Shown: positions 46,406 through 60,600 of the stretch, one piece after another
How the letters are laid out: every line of letters begins with the position of its first letter
Position numbering within the stretch: the first letter of the stretch is position 1
Source: Drosophila persimilis
Taxonomy: Eukaryota; Arthropoda; Insecta; Diptera; Drosophilidae
Assembly: GCF_003286085.1 (NCBI RefSeq)
Contig: NW_020825288.1
Location: 20,212,001 to 20,276,000, forward strand
Direction: 5' to 3'
Length of the DNA stretch: 64,000 nt
Notes under the pieces: generated by a model
The model's input: only the letters and a program-made list of their open reading frames with translations
What the model was told of the DNA's origin: nothing
The model's database searches: none
Position numbers and translations under genes: made by a program

Positions 46406-47914
46406 AAGCAAACAGTGAACAAATTATGGAATTATGAAAAAAAAGGGAAAACAAATTCATCTAAAAATTTATCGACAAATTAGCAAACTCTGATGGCAAG
46501 CGAACACAAATGACTCTTTAAAATGAAAATCGAATACACTGAATATCAGAAAAGTTAGTCAAGCTAAAACTAAATAAGGAGAAAGTCATTTACTGTGCTT
46601 CGCAGCGAATTCTAATTTATGCCACATCTGTCTATATTTATTAGATTTAACAGGCAGAATGTTGTGAGACTTGGGCCAAGTCCAATGAAGTGAAGAAAGG
46701 TTGCGGTTGCTGCAACTCTGACCGAGATTGAGAGAACCACAAAAAACCCTCAACGAGATTTTCAATTCTCTTTCTCTCTCTGTTTCTATCCGCTTAGCCA
46801 TTTGCTAAGTACAAAAGTACATTTTTCTTGCTATTTTCCACCATTTGTCTCCATTTAAAAAGTGAATTTTTTTCGAATTTTCGCCAGACACGCCGCAAGG
46901 CTTACAAGAGAATATTCTTAGTTTTCATCTCTTCATTTTATGTGAAAACTTTGCGGACCACTGTGACCATTCAATGTGGAAATGTTTTCTTCACAGTAGC
47001 CTTTTTCAGTTAAGGAAACTGCAGTTGAGGCCCAACTCATTCTGAACGAATGGTGGCTCTATGCAACTATTCTTTGTTAAAGGTCTCCACACAAAGAAAA
47101 GGAAAGGAATGGAGGGAAATATATTTATAGAAGGTGAAGGCATCTTCAGTACTGCACAAGTCGTTGCACATTCGACTTTTAAAGCAGTGCTTGAATATAT
47201 TCTTGATGCTGTATCTCAGGCGTCAAATGTTACTGTCTGGGATATTGATATTGCTTTCAAGGAGGTTTAAAATTAAGAAATTGAAGGCGAACAGTGTTTA
47301 ATGTCTTAAATTTATATTCCTGGAAAATTTACCAACAGCTTTTTATATTTTACACGGTCACAAACGCAAATTATAAAAAATGTTTGCTCAATACACATCT
47401 CCAGCAGTTATAATTTTCTTAAATTATATTTACTTAGGTGTCCTCAGCTCTGTCCCGAAAGATCCTCCAAAATAAAAGTAAACAAAAACCAAATTAGCAA
47501 AAACGATTTTCTGTGGGTATAGTCTTGAATTTATATGGAAAGGAAATAAGAAAAATAATTTTTTTTTCTATGATGTAAGGATGTAAAAAAAAAGTAAAAA
47601 AAGCAAGCAGGAAAGAGATTCGGTGTTTATAATACTAATCTTGCGTTATTCCAGCGTGGACGATTTTTTTTTTATTTTTCTTACATTTGTGTAATTTTTT
47701 CATGTTGTGTTATTTTATTTTTCCTGCAGTTATTTTATTATTTACTTTTCCAAATTCGTTTCTTCTGTTGGAGCACAAAGTTTGAAGCGAAAAATTACAT
47801 CAAATACCCTATCACAATAGTGGAATGACTGTTAAGTGCACACATTTCTTCATCGCTTTATTAAAAATGGTCTCAATGGTTAAGGTCTTAATGTTCATGG
47901 TCATAAAGGGCCAA

Positions 47915-48430
47915 AGGAAGGGACAGAGAAAGACATAATAATGTCACCAGGTTAAATCGCTTTAACTCCACTCCTTTCGTGCTAAAGGAAAACCACGTTC
48001 ATGGCTGAGTGTTCTTACTTTTCTGTTCTGCAGCTCCAATTATGTTTCAATTACAAGGCATTCTAAAATTGGCTTAAGGACTTCTCCTCTATGGCCAGAA
48101 CGTGAGTGGAATTGGAAGTTACAAGAGCTCCCAGTTAAAGCACAACTTTTTGACGTTGAACTTCAATTCGAAGAGAAATGTTACAAGTTTAAGAAACTCG
48201 ACCTGTATTATTAATGGCGCCTTAAAGGAAATCCCACTGACCATTCAGGGAATACATAAAAATACTTTTAAATGCGCTGAAATCCCGCAAAAAGAGAAAT
48301 AAGCTGAAACTGTGGAAAAGAGTGCAAGCAACAAACGGCCTATGAAAAAAAAGCACACAAGCGAAACAGCGAAATACAAAACTTTTGGACAAAGGAGTGA
48401 GAGGAATGGTAGTATGGTTGAGGCAAGTTT
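47915..48430 (+). repeat. Paralogous module beta-3, copy 2
   Basis: Partner of 32325-32960. Confidence 0.65.
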
Positions 48431-49316
48431 GCGAAACTAGTTTATAAACAAAAGCTAGCGCCAGCCCCAAAAGGAAAATGTGTCGGCTCCCCTGCGTCAT
48501 GCGGCTACAAAAAACAAACCGAAAACTACCCGAACACAGAGCAAACACAAACAGCCAACAACAAGCAACAGCTGCCAAATTGGAAACAATCCAGCTAGTA
48601 GAGGGTAGAGAGTAGAATGTGCCGGGAAATTACTTGCCTGGTTGGCCCTCTCAGCCATATCATTCTTCATTTTGGGCTTGGTAACATTAATGAGCTGGTT
48701 AGACCAAAGCGAACTGCGCTTCTTTGTGGTCACTTTGAAGTGGTAGTGGCTCCACTGCTACTCTCTGCACTATTTGACTGACCAAAGGCAGAGGCAACTG
48801 CAGTGAGGAAATCTCCGCTGCTGACTCTCCTGTGTATCGCTCTATCGCTCATACGATGTCATATATGGAATGTATTTCACGAGAAAGCCATGTGTGGCTC
48901 GACATAAAACGTTCCGTGGTTTTCTATTCCGCCTTCGTTCTCCTGGATAATTGTAAGCATTCCATACCCAAGATCTTGCTAGTTCCATCAATTCAATATA
49001 ATATAGACATACAATATAATACAAGATTCTGTGTGGCATCTTCAAGTGTCCCATTGGATCATCTCAAAGAATCTTTTTAATTTGTAATCTCATGAACAGT
49101 CCGGAGAATGAATCCACGTCACAAATAAATTGCAGGTATATACTAAACAGCGTTCAATATTAATAATAATATATACATATGTACCTATACAATGCACAAG
49201 AAAAATATGAATGAATAAAGTTAACAAAATTGCGTTTATTTACCGACAATCAGATGAGTAATTGAAGAAAACCAAACCAATAAAACGTAATTTATTTTAA
49301 CAGGAACTTTGATGCA

Positions 49317-52106
49317 TTAGACGAAAGAAACCCCCTCAGCCTTACTCTCTTCAGCAGACCCTGCACACGTAAGGACAATCACGTCTCCTCCATTTACTTC
49401 CGTAATGCTTTCCGGCTTAGCTCGCTTAATTGGCATATGGAAGGTCTTGGTTAAACACGAAGAGGCCAGCAACAGGATCACAACAAGGTTTGTCAATAGG
49501 ACGTGATCGAGTGATCGGCGAACTTGGCGCCAGTTGCCACTGTTTTGAATATATAAACAGAAAAACAAGCCCATGGCATCGCTAATCAAGAACATACAGT
49601 TGAAAATAGCACGTGTATTCATACGGGCATACGGCGAAAGAGTGTATATCCCTGAGATGAAAATAATGGATGGAATCATTATCTTGGCTATGATGAGAAT
49701 GGTTATTATAAATGGAGTAAAGCTGGATATTAGCAGTCGTCCAGTTGTTGCTCTGAAGGCGAAGCCTAATGCCCAGTGTCCGGATCCAAAGAATGATACG
49801 AAGAAGTAAAACAGAATCAAGACGGCGTAGTGATAGTTTAGCTTCAGGCGATCTAGTGGTTCCCGAATCTCATTTTTCGGTTTTTTTGTAACCTTGTCGT
49901 GAATTTGCTGCCGAAGCAGAAACTCGGTTATCATCATTTGGAGGAAGAGCGACCCCGTTGAAACGCAGAGCAGTGCATGAACTGCCACCAGGTTGAAGGT
50001 AATCAAATGAAATCGTTTTCTAGCGGTTTTCTCTTTGCTGTATGGCAACGATACGAAGGCATAGGCAAGGAAAGCCCAGAAAGCAGTCCGCAGAAAGAGA
50101 TTAATTTCGAGGTTATTCTCGTAGAGGTAAGTTCCATAGACTCCCATCAGTAGAATTCCTGAATTGATCATCCAAACGTGCTCCACAAATTTATGTCCCA
50201 ATATCCATGGAAGGAGCACTGCCAGAAACATGCTGAACGCTAGGACATAGCTCTCGAGGTCTAGGTCAATAGCATCTAATATCCATTCCAAGCTGAAGTT
50301 TTGCGTGACAACTAGAAATGCACTTGGTAACAGCATGGCTGTCAACCATATAAAGAATTTCCCCGTAGGCCGAAGGAAGCCGCGCCGATTGTAGCCACAC
50401 ACGACGGCTGCATACAGCAGCCCCACATGGGTGCTCGTAAAGGATGTCGTTATAACCAATCCAGCGGGAATCACTGTCCAGATGAAAAGTGTAAGCGGAA
50501 AAGGTATGGATTTACCATGCAGCGGCCGTTCGGCTAGTGCCATCGTCCAAATGCCTATGGGCAACAGCAGGTAAAACTCCGTGTACCAGGGCACCCTCTG
50601 CAGAAACAATACATATCCGAGCACCAGTCCCAGTACGGCCATCAGAAGAGTCATCCATGTTACGAGTCCCTTCTTCCGCTGTTTGTTCTCTGTGCATTCG
50701 CGTGTCAGCATGACAGTCAGGCAGTAGAACAGGCCAAAATACGATGCAGCTAAGGCCACAAGTAGCGGAATGTTATAGTAGCTCTGATAAAAATCCAGGC
50801 ACTCTCGGGCCTGCCAGGACGCTTGCCTGAGTAGTTTTACTGCTTTCCTGTCGTGGCCCGCTGCCACTAGGCGATTCACTTCAGAGGGAAGGCTGGCGAT
50901 TCGCCTCGAGTCCAGGTGCTTATATTTCGGCAGCCATTTGTGGAAGAAGCTTTGCTCATGGCGGCGTATCATGACCTCCGCCTGGGCCATGAACTGCAGG
51001 ACATTCAAGAACAACGCCTGCCGCTCGTACTCTTCGCTCACATTGAGATAGCCCAGCGGTAACGGGGCCCTATTGTTAGTGGGCGGCGGCAGGCCTATTA
51101 AGGCCGACATCAGCGGCGCCAGCTGGATCTGCTCCAGCTCTTGCAGAGGCATCTGAAGTCCATGTGCATTGGCAGTGAAGTTCAGCTGGGACCCAGGCGG
51201 TCCCAGGTGCTTGACTCCGGCTCCCCAAAAGAAGAAGGGCATTTCTATTTCCATATCAGATCCCCCGCCATGGTGGCCTGAAACAAACACAGTAGCAGTC
51301 TTAGATAGTCAATGGCGTCAAGAATACATACCAACATCTGACATGCCATGATCCGAGGTCATCAGATAGGCCGTGCGACTGTTGTTGAATGCACTCTCAA
51401 AGAGATCGTACGTCTCCCGAATCCTCTTCTGCGTCAAATAAAGCCTCTTCCGGTACTCGCGGTGAAGTGGTGTGAACACATGGCCAGCCTTATCAATATC
51501 CAATAGATAAACCAAAAATACCACCGCTGTTGCGTTTTGCAACTCTCTGATGCTCTCGTTGTTGGTAAGAAACTCACGGGCCTTGTTGTAAACCCAGGTA
51601 TCGGTCTTAAATCTTCTACTGAAATCCGAATATCTGTACGTTTCGAATCTCACTGGCGCACCAACGGACCGCGCGAAGAAATCGGACACTGTTTTATCGA
51701 GCCATCCGATGGCATGGCGACTACGATTAAATATGGAGTCAAAGCGTGTCGGATTCCACTCGAAATTGGTAATGGCCGCTTGGGGATCTTCATTGAAGCC
51801 AGCGAAGATGGCAATGTGTCCGGGTCGGGTCATTGTTGGTGCGCAGCCTCGCGAAATTCCGACCACACCTTGATTCAAGAAAAGTTTCTGGAGGTGCGGC
51901 ACTTCTCTGCAGCTATTTGCAAAGAACGACTCTGCCCGAAGACCATCGATCAGGAATACCACCAATCGATCTGCCGGCGGTCTCAGCCCAAACTCAGGCA
52001 GTGTCTTCTGGGGCTCAAGCTCCTCCAAAATAGTCGATTGAAAATATATGTTTATAAAACAACCGATCAGCAAAATGTGCACCACTATCATCTGAAGCTC
52101 CCACAT
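49317..52106 (-). CDS. PIG-N: GPI ethanolamine phosphate transferase 1 (PIG-N)
   Basis: Adds phosphoethanolamine to the first mannose of the GPI anchor precursor in the ER. Two exons, 51332-52106 and 49317-51277, with a 54-bp intron (51278-51331, GTATGT...TTTCAG) in phase 1, giving 911 aa, normal for PIG-N. A membrane anchor lies at about residues 6-22. The alkaline-phosphatase-like catalytic domain shows D54 (FLIDGLRAE), the presumed Thr nucleophile T91 in 'APTMTRPGH', D205/H209 (LLDIDKAGH) and D252/H253 (SDHGMSDVG), the last running across the splice into HHGGG. The C-terminal half has many membrane segments (PigN domain). AATAAA is at 49291-49296 or 49235-49240. The GMC gene follows upstream on the same strand. 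Confidence 0.93.
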
Positions 52107-52733
52107 TTTGAAGAGAGAGCTTATGGAAAAATTGTATTACTTTGAAAAAATATTTAAACAAAAACGGAAATATCAGTCAGCTTGAATTAGGATTGAGTTC
52201 CTGTAATGTCACGATATCAATTTGTCATCCCGAACACTGGGTACTACTACAATACAACAACGAAAAGAAGGCCGAGCAGTATCTCTCTATTAAACAAAAT
52301 AAATTACATATACATATGTATGTCACAGATGCTAATGACAGATCTTTTAAAAACTATTCGCCGTTGTGTTTTAAATCATAAATTTGATTTACGCGCACAA
52401 GCTATCAGAGCCGAAAAGCTTTTATTCAAAGTTAACAGACCCGAACAGCTTTGCTGTAAAGTTAACAGAGCCGAAAAGCTATTTTCTTGTTTTTTCTACT
52501 CTCCGCAAGAGTACGTATTGGTACTCAGTGCCATCTACCAGATGGTGGTGGAAAATACAACCGTTTTTTATTTAATTTAAATATTTTCTTCTGTGCGTAT
52601 AAACAATTTTGAAAGCTAATAAAGAGGTTTTACGTGCTAAAAAATGACTTAATTATCACATGCAAGCTTAATCATATCACGATATATATCTAGAGAATAA
52701 ATTAAAAAGTGAGGGTACCACATTGAGGTTGTT
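52107..52733. other. Spacer between PIG-N and the GMC gene, with a 30-bp repeat
   Basis: Holds the PIG-N 5' flank and the GMC gene 3' flank. A likely AATAAA for the GMC gene is at 52567-52572 on the minus strand. A short imperfect 30-bp tandem repeat is listed separately. No further gene is seen. Confidence 0.6.
52406..52485 (+). repeat. Imperfect 30-bp tandem repeat, about 2.7 units
   Basis: Units start at 52406, 52436 and 52466, each with 'caga(g/c)ccgaa(a/c)agct' and ending 'aaagttaa'. Non-coding. Confidence 0.8.
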
Positions 52734-54689
52734 TTATGTGGTCCTCATGCGCCACGTATTCTTGATCATGTCCGCCGCCTTTTCGGCAATCATGATAACA
52801 ATAGCATTCGTGTGTCCAGCCGGCACATTTGGCATTACTGAGGCATCCACAACCCGCAACTTTCGAATACCATGAACCCTGAGGCCGGAATCTACCACAG
52901 CCGAGGGATCCCCAGTGGGTCCCATCTTGCAGGTGCCTGACTGATGTTGCAGGCTGGAACCGTAGCGACGCAGGCAACAGCGCCAGTACTCTTGGCTGGC
53001 GAAGGTCAAGTGCTCACACCCGGGAAAGGGTCGATCGTGGAAATGAGTGCCCATCTTGACCATGGACTTGGAACGAGCCACCTGCATGATCTGAAGGTTT
53101 GGGATGATTATCCGAGAATTTTTAAGAATTTAACAAAGCTACGTACCATTTCAATGCCCTCGATCATGGCTTGTATGTCGTCCGGATGCTCCATAAAGTT
53201 AGGTTCCATACGAGGCCAGTGAAATGGATTCCGACTGCGCAAGGAGATGCGTCCTCGACTCTTGGGCCGCAGCAGCACTGGGACCAGTCCAAAGGTTTCT
53301 CTGTTCTGCAAGTCACCGAACATTGTCTCATAGAATTCGTCCGTTATGCCCAAAAGATTGCGCATAGTCCCAAAGCGATCGCCACTCAGGGAACCAGCTC
53401 CCAAGACCAACTCCATGTCCGGATAGTCCTTAGCTGTAAGAACAATTTTTGGATTATACAATATTTATTCCGGACAGAGTATATTTACCATGGCTAGAGC
53501 TTGGAGTACGCACAAAGGCAAAAGCCTCGGCTCCACCTGGTATGGTGTATGGTCCCTGGCCTGCAAACAGGTAACGGAATATATCCGTTGGGTTCAGAAG
53601 GCGGGCATCATTCACTGTCGAATCATTGACCACGAATACCAAGCCGTTGAGGGTGATGTGATCCTGGAGATTGTACCCCACCGGCAGATTCTGCAGCACT
53701 GTGATATTGTGCTCCCGGAGATGATCGCCGGGCCCCACACCGGACAGCATCAGCAGCTGGGGACTGGCTATGGTGCCAGCGGAGAGGATGACCTCCTTTC
53801 TGGCCCGCACCACAAATCGCTGACGCTGCTTGACGAACTCCACGCCGACGGCCGTTTTAGTGAGTGGATCAATGATGAGTTTAGTGACCCAACTCTTCAT
53901 GGAGATGTGCAGGTTCTTGCGCTGCACCACTGGCTGGATGAACGCCTTGCTGGTACTGCAGCGTCGACCGTTTCGGATTGTGGCCTGCGACCTGCCGAAG
54001 CCCATAAGATGCTCTCCATTCGGATCGGTGATGTCGTAGCCCAACTCTTGACCCGACTTGAGGAATGCCTTCAGCAGCTGCGACTTGTAGTCCGTGTACT
54101 GGACATCCAGCGGTCCATTCCGGCCATGATACGGCGACTTGTACAGCTCGGGTATGCCAATGCGCTCGGACTTCTTGAAATAGGGCAGGATTTCGTCGTA
54201 GGACCAGCCCGAGTTGTTAGCCGCCGCCCAATCGTCGTAGTCTCTTCGATGGCCCCGCGTGTACAGCATGAAGTTTATCAGGCTGGTACCGCCAATGCCA
54301 CGCCCCTTAGGCCAGTTGCAAACGCCTTCTTTCAGGCCCTGGCAGGCGTTGGCGGTCGGCTCCGCTTTGTAGCCCCAATTGTAGCGGGTCATTTGGGTCA
54401 GGGCCGCTGTCAGGGGCACATCACTGATGAAGGTCTCCTGATCGCCCGCCTCCAACAGCAGAACACTCGCTGAAGTAATCTCACTCAGACGATTGGCCAG
54501 GACACAGCCTGCGGTGCCAGCACCGACAATGATGAAGTCATACTCCGGCAAGAAGCGCGTGGTATCTGGGATCCTTGTATTCAGCAGCGATGTCTCAAAG
54601 TCCCGCAGCAAGTCCACCAAGAGCTGGCCCCTGGAGGACTGCAACAGGGAGAACAGACAGAGGAGGAGGGAGCCAAGCCAAAGCCTCAT
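52734..54689 (-). CDS. Secreted GMC-family FAD oxidoreductase (glucose dehydrogenase-like)
   Basis: Flavoprotein of the glucose-methanol-choline family; in insects these oxidise sugars, alcohols or ecdysteroids, and the substrate here is unknown. Three exons: 53489-54689, 53147-53433, 52734-53090; introns of 55 and 56 bp with GT/AG ends, giving 614 aa. Signal peptide is residues 1-21. The FAD dinucleotide motif GAGTAG is at 56-61, GMC signature 1 at 128-151 (PKGRGIGGTSLINF...), and signature 2 at 305-319 (GTIASPQLLMLSGVG). The C-terminal active-site elements are 'HQSGTCKMG' (His545) and 'GHTNA' (His589, Asn591). Just upstream of the ATG, 'catcctcacag' on the minus strand looks like an acceptor, so a 5'UTR intron is possible. 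Complete and intact by every visible motif. Confidence 0.92.
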
Positions 54690-57600
54690 CTTGGTCAGAA
54701 CTCAACCTGTGAGGATGATGAAGCGGACATGTTAATGAGTAAATACTCTAATTAAGTCTAGAGTTCTTGATTAGCAGCTGGATGTAAATTTTTGCAGCGA
54801 AGCGACCTTCAAAATGATTTCACTTTTCATACCATACCCTTGGTGGGGGTATTCTAACTTTTCGAAGACGATTGCAATTCAAGACTTACTTTTCGGTCCG
54901 AGGAATCAAACAAGAAAATACACAAAGTTTGATGATGCTACTAAAGGAGATTTTATGATGCAATCTTTCTAATTCCATAGTCATATTTAGTTTCAGTTTG
55001 AGCAACAGTCTGGTAAGAGTATCTAAAGCTTCACCCTGCTGGCATTCTTGTTTTTTCCAATTCTGTGTTCTGACCAGCTCAATTCACGCTCCATCGATCG
55101 GCGGAGCAATGTTCGAACACAACACCTCCTCCCGATCGCGTTTTGAGCTCAAGTTCAACGGGTTTGGGATTACAAGACAGCGTTGATGCGACCAAAAGTG
55201 CCAATAAAAATAATGACTTTGCAAAAGGAGCGAAGTAAAGTAAATGCTAGCCTAGCCAACCGGTTCGTGATCAAAACAAACCCAAAATGAAACGAAGAAG
55301 AAACTGAATTAAAGCTAAAATCAGCTGAATAAAAATCAAAATAAATCGATCGCAGAGAAGCGCGCAAATATTTAAGCGTTGACCCATAAACCGCACGCGG
55401 ATGTCCATAAGAGACACAAGCAACAAAACTGACAAGAGAAAAAAACAACGAAACGCCAAACAAAAAATCGAAATTAAATTACTTAAATTGTGGGCGCCAA
55501 AATGTTTTTTTATGCAAATTTTTCAATTTGGGTTTTTGTTGAGGGCTTTAGCAAAAATTGCACAAATGTTAATAAATCATTTCAATTAACCTCAATAGAG
55601 GGACGGTCTCCCTGTACTTGCGTACTTGGGAGGTAAATTATCTGAGTAGCCGAGAGTCGAACTGGCTTATTAACCCCCCAAGAAACTGGCTGCGCGCTAC
55701 AACAAAGAGCCGCGATACAGTTGCTCTGCCTGCGGTTGGTATTGTTCTACGTGAGTGTGGCCTTGGACTTGTGTTGGCCACAGTTGATTGGCTTAGTCAA
55801 GAGCCCTACTGACAGAACTGGCTCTTACAGAACTGACCTACGTCATGCTGGTTTCCCTTTTGTGCCGACGCCCTGCCGAAGGGCACTGCATTCATTAAAG
55901 TTCTGGTTATCGCGTCTATAGCAATCAATGCGGGTCATTAAACCTCATTTAATTGGCTGGGACGTGCTGCCCAAAGATCTCGATAATTATAACAAGAAAT
56001 GTACGAATATGTAGTCCAGTGCTGTGACTGAAACAATGGCTTTGCTCATATAAAGCTTAACTGATTTTGAGAAGCAGCTTAAACATATCATTAAGAAAAT
56101 CATCAATTTTGAAATTGGAACAAATTATTCCACTCATGAGCATAATAAAAGGTTGCATTTAACTCGTCAGAAAATTATAGTCCAATACACAAATCTGCAA
56201 CAAAACTACTCAGCTTGTCAGCATAGGAAACCAAAATTTTCCAACGCTGTGAAAAACAGCATTTTTTTTAGTCTAAATCATTTTCGGTCATGCACAGTTC
56301 TTAAAACCAGTGTGCCACTTGTTGCACTGCCGTTTACGTCAACTAGCCAGATCCGGATCTATGAACACACACACACTGAACATTCATTCTCTTGTGAAAT
56401 TCTGAACACGTTTGTCAATGCAAATCAAACAGCAGGCAAAAACAGAACTGTTATCAAAAGAATGCACTTACGAAATGGGCGCGTGTGCTCTTAATAGGTG
56501 GGCTTTGCCAAAAAAAACTAGTGCTTAAAATCACTTTGGGAGACACCTTAGATCGATTGCCCGATTTATCTGTCGAATGCGCATGCGCGCCCGCTGATGT
56601 CCGGCGCTTAAATGAATCGTCGCTGGCCGAGCTTGCAACGTTGAAGCCTATTTTGAGATAAAAACCCCAGCTACAACAAGCACAGAAAGAGTTAACAACA
56701 CAGGTAGCTGCCGGGCAAGTCGGTCAACGCGCTACGCTGGAGCGATCACGCCAACAAAATACGGGCCAAACAGAGATACATTTTGTGTGTGGCTCTCAGT
56801 GGACCGTCTTTTTTCAAGTTCATCGCCTGAACTTGCCAATTTTGTCTATGATCTTTTAAGCATTTTATGAGATATTTTTGGAGGGAATTCGATGCGTGTC
56901 GCCGGTGCTTTTTGCATATTGAATTAGCAGACCTCGGTTCGATGTAAACGTAACCATGTCGGACAAGGCGACGATCAGTAATTTGTCGTCGACTCTGATT
57001 AGCACTGGGATGCGAACGAATCAAACATCGGATCATTGTAGGTGAATTAAAGTGCTTCCGGTATTTACTCTTCTCCGAATATACTACGTATTTATAGTTT
57101 TATGGATCAAGTCATTGGACTTCTGTTGAAGTTCAATGTCAAGCAACGCCCCGGTCTATCGGATCGGTAGCCGCTTTTCCGGATTCCCATTCGGTTTATT
57201 ATGCGAGCATGATGGCTTGCAAGATCGTTTGGGTTTTGGGTCTGATGGTTGGTGGAATCATTAAGATGGCATTCAAAAGATTACAAATGCCTGGGTTTCT
57301 TCGGCTTGACTTGGACTTGGCCCAGGCATCATTTGCATACGAGCAACATTCAAAGCGTTTCATTAATGGGCAACTGAAAAATGTCGGCTTTAGCTCGCCC
57401 GATTTCGCAGATACTTTCACAATCAATGTGTGTTTTTGTTGTTGTTGCAATTTTCGGTGATTCGCTGAAGCTAACCTTGAGTACAAGAGTTGTATGTTTT
57501 TGCCTGTATTTCTTTTTATAGATACAATCCAAACAAATCGGATTGAATGCATTTTGCACTGTCTCATGAGACGATTTATTTGTGGGTCCATAGTTGATAT

Positions 57601-60600
57601 TTGCCCGGCTTTTATGCATATTCATTTTGCATGACTTGGCAACAGTCACTTTCCGACTCACTGACTGACTGTCCCGCCTCTATCGACTGCAAACACTCTC
57701 CATAAACTGATTTGCCTCACACCACTCACTCGAGACCTGATAATTGATCAATGATCAAAGGCTGAAAACAATGCGCTTTGCTAATTAAATTTTAACTGCC
57801 TAACAAAAGCCGAACATGGCTAATCGTGTGGGCGGGGGTGGCTTGGCTTACTGATAGTTGGCCAAAAGCACACGATGAGACAACAATTTTTCGAAGACCA
57901 TACCAAACAGAAGTTAGATCGGGTAATAGATAATTTATAACTGAATCAACAGCCACTTTACTTTCGAGGGGTTTTTTGCGTTTCCTATAAATTACGACAT
58001 CTGAAACCATGTAGCTAAATAATTGTTTGAGATATGGTTACATTTCTTAAATCTGAGACCTCGAGCACATCCGCTCCACAAATTGCTACCATAAATGTGA
58101 ACCTTTAACAAAAGGTCCTGCAAAAAGTAGGTGTTGCCATTCCATTAGTCAAGTTTGTAACAGCTTTTGCTTGCTTTATGAAGTCCTAATGTGCACATTA
58201 GGTGCTTCAAACTGCTTACCCGATAATGCAAATGGCATTGCCTAGTGTGAAAATATGCCAAAGTAAACACCTAAAGTGAATGCATCTCTCATTGCCCATG
58301 AGGATTTTGCATACTTACCCGTACATGCATTTTTTTCTACTGACTAACATTCAAAAATATACATTTCAACGGCCTTGGCAAGCTAATCATAACAGAGATC
58401 TAATTTCTCACCTGAAATTGCTAACAATTTAACACTTGGCAGCACCCAGAAACAAAATACACAAAAAAAAAAATATAATACAAATTGCCAAACACAAATA
58501 CAAATCACGGCTTTAACATAAACACAAATCAAGTTCAGGCCGAGCCGGGCCGCCAGTTGGTGGGCAACATTTTCTGCACCGTTTGCCGGGCGGCAATAAA
58601 ACCTCCTCGGTGTCAAGTGGGTCTCGTCTGACTCGAGACTATATAAATGTCCATAACTCGCATTGTTGTATATAAATCACGTGCCTCAAACAGATGAAGA
58701 CGTGAGACGAGTCCGTAAAAAACCCAATAAAATATAAAATAATGCCTGTAAAACTAATAACAATAACAGCCACAACGATGGGCCAGACCCAGGCACCCAC
58801 AATACGACGATTGACCAACGTCAAAAAAAGGTTACTCGACAAATCCGAGATGCCCATCAGAGAGCTGAGTGCGTCGAATGTCAAGTATTTGGCCAAAAAT
58901 AGGCTAGAGGTATCTTGGCTGACGTGCAGACAAGAAGGTACTTCCACCATCATAATCATAATCATAATCATAATCAAAGACTCAAAGCCATTGAATGCCA
59001 CTCAAAAGGTCTGAGCCGGTCGAAGGAGGCCCGACTTAATTGAATGAACTTGAAACAATTGCGGTGTAATTTCATAGACATTCAATGGAGATGCATTATG
59101 GCAAAGTATTCGATGGGGTGTTCTACAATCATTTCAAATCGCTTACAACAAAATTAAACATCAAACAAATTATGATGCTTTCATCAGCTTGTACCTAGTT
59201 CAAAATCTCTTTGGTATCATGTTTGCCCACGGCCAACGTTTTCCGGAATGACCCATTGTCGTTGTCGTGACTAATTCGATGACAGACTTCCATGTCAAAT
59301 CTGTGCGACTCGAAACGGTCTTTGAACGCTTTGATTGGGTGTTATTGACACGACCAAAGTACTCACTTAGCCATGACTTGTTTGCTTTGATTGGGAAACC
59401 AAGAAACCCGCAGGGAAATAAGTACAAACATAATAGGTCTATTTATGTTTTTATTTGTCACTAATTTTATTGATGATATAGTTATTTTGTAGCGATCCGA
59501 TCTCTTCTAAATGATTTGATATCTCAGCCATTATTGTACGGTAGAAAATGTCAATGAAATACTTATTACTACCATCTATGTAGAGAGTTAGGAAATTATA
59601 CACATAATTTTGTATGTTTAGTTTAGAATTGGAACAATTAGCTTTGTCTTTAGAATACAATTTGGTTTTACTTTGATTTACATTGCATTCTGATAACGCC
59701 TCCGTATCTATAGGTAGTATCGTTTTGGGGGCCTCCGATATCGGAGATCTATTACGTATAGCGGCTTGCTTTGTTTTTGTCTAAACCAATTGCTTTACAT
59801 CTCAATCGTGTTTCACGTAGAATTATTCTATTTTTGTTGTATAATGCCAAAAGCGTTTTGGGTTTTCAATGATTATGATTGGTAAATACTAAATATAGTA
59901 ATTAAATGTATTATAAATTATTTCTTGAATGTAAAAAATGTTGAACATAAAAAGTACTTAGCATTCTACGGATAAAGATAGATTTTTTTTGTTAGACTTT
60001 TCATGGATTTTTATAAATATTATTTTCTCGTGTATGTATGTATGTATATGTTAGACGTAGTTTTTTTGTTGATCTTTTGTTTAATTGTATGCTCAAAATA
60101 TTGGATTTTGATGCGTGGTTTCATAAAGATAATCAGTACGAATTGCTCAAAACTAAGTCCCTTGGGAATACGAATTGATATCTTGCTAATTGCAATTCCA
60201 TAGGATAAATTTTATAGATGCAGTGTGGCAGTAGCGTTTATGACAGATCAGATGTTTAATTAAAAAATATATTCAAACAAATTCAGCAAAATGTGTTTTA
60301 AACTCAATCCGCCCAAAAGTATGCAACGAATGATCATAATTTCAGTGCAGTGTTGAAAATCACGAAATTAAAAATATACGAAAATACAACAAAATTTCAA
60401 AAAAGCGCGCGCGAAGAGAAGAGATTGAAGAGATTCGCCCGCTCTTAGATTCCGTTCCGCTAGTGGGTGGTGGAGCCACTCGATTCTTCAAGATAACAAC
60501 AAACAGTGTAATGAGCTGACTGTGAAAACGGGCCTTGTTGGGACCTTAATAGATTAAAATAATAATTCAATGCGCGCTTTGCTAGGGATGTGATTTTGTC

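Larger units (their letters stand above)
43141..49234. other. Intergenic, alpha-delta-beta modules
   Basis: No gene recognised. Contains alpha-3 (43425-43640), alpha-5 (44785-44850), delta-2 (46140-46405) and beta-3 (47915-48430). A short GTCT-type run lies at 44081-44100. A 110-codon minus frame at 43926-44258 and a 118-codon one at 48222-48578 look like chance. Confidence 0.5.

Noticed and set aside
51537-52145. 202-codon plus-strand frame opposite PIG-N exon 1
   Set aside because: Antisense shadow of the PIG-N catalytic domain.
53490-54473. 327-codon plus-strand frame opposite the GMC oxidoreductase
   Set aside because: Antisense shadow of a gene with all expected GMC motifs.
56956-57042. 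29-codon frame MSDKATISNLSS... in good start context with a possible donor at its end
   Set aside because: Could be a first coding exon, but no compatible second exon was found in the following kilobases.
58639-59014. Overlapping frames of 120 codons (minus) and 90 codons (plus), with a TATATAAA upstream of the plus one
   Set aside because: Each is the shadow of the other and both run through an 'ataatc' microsatellite; no splice or family evidence favours either.
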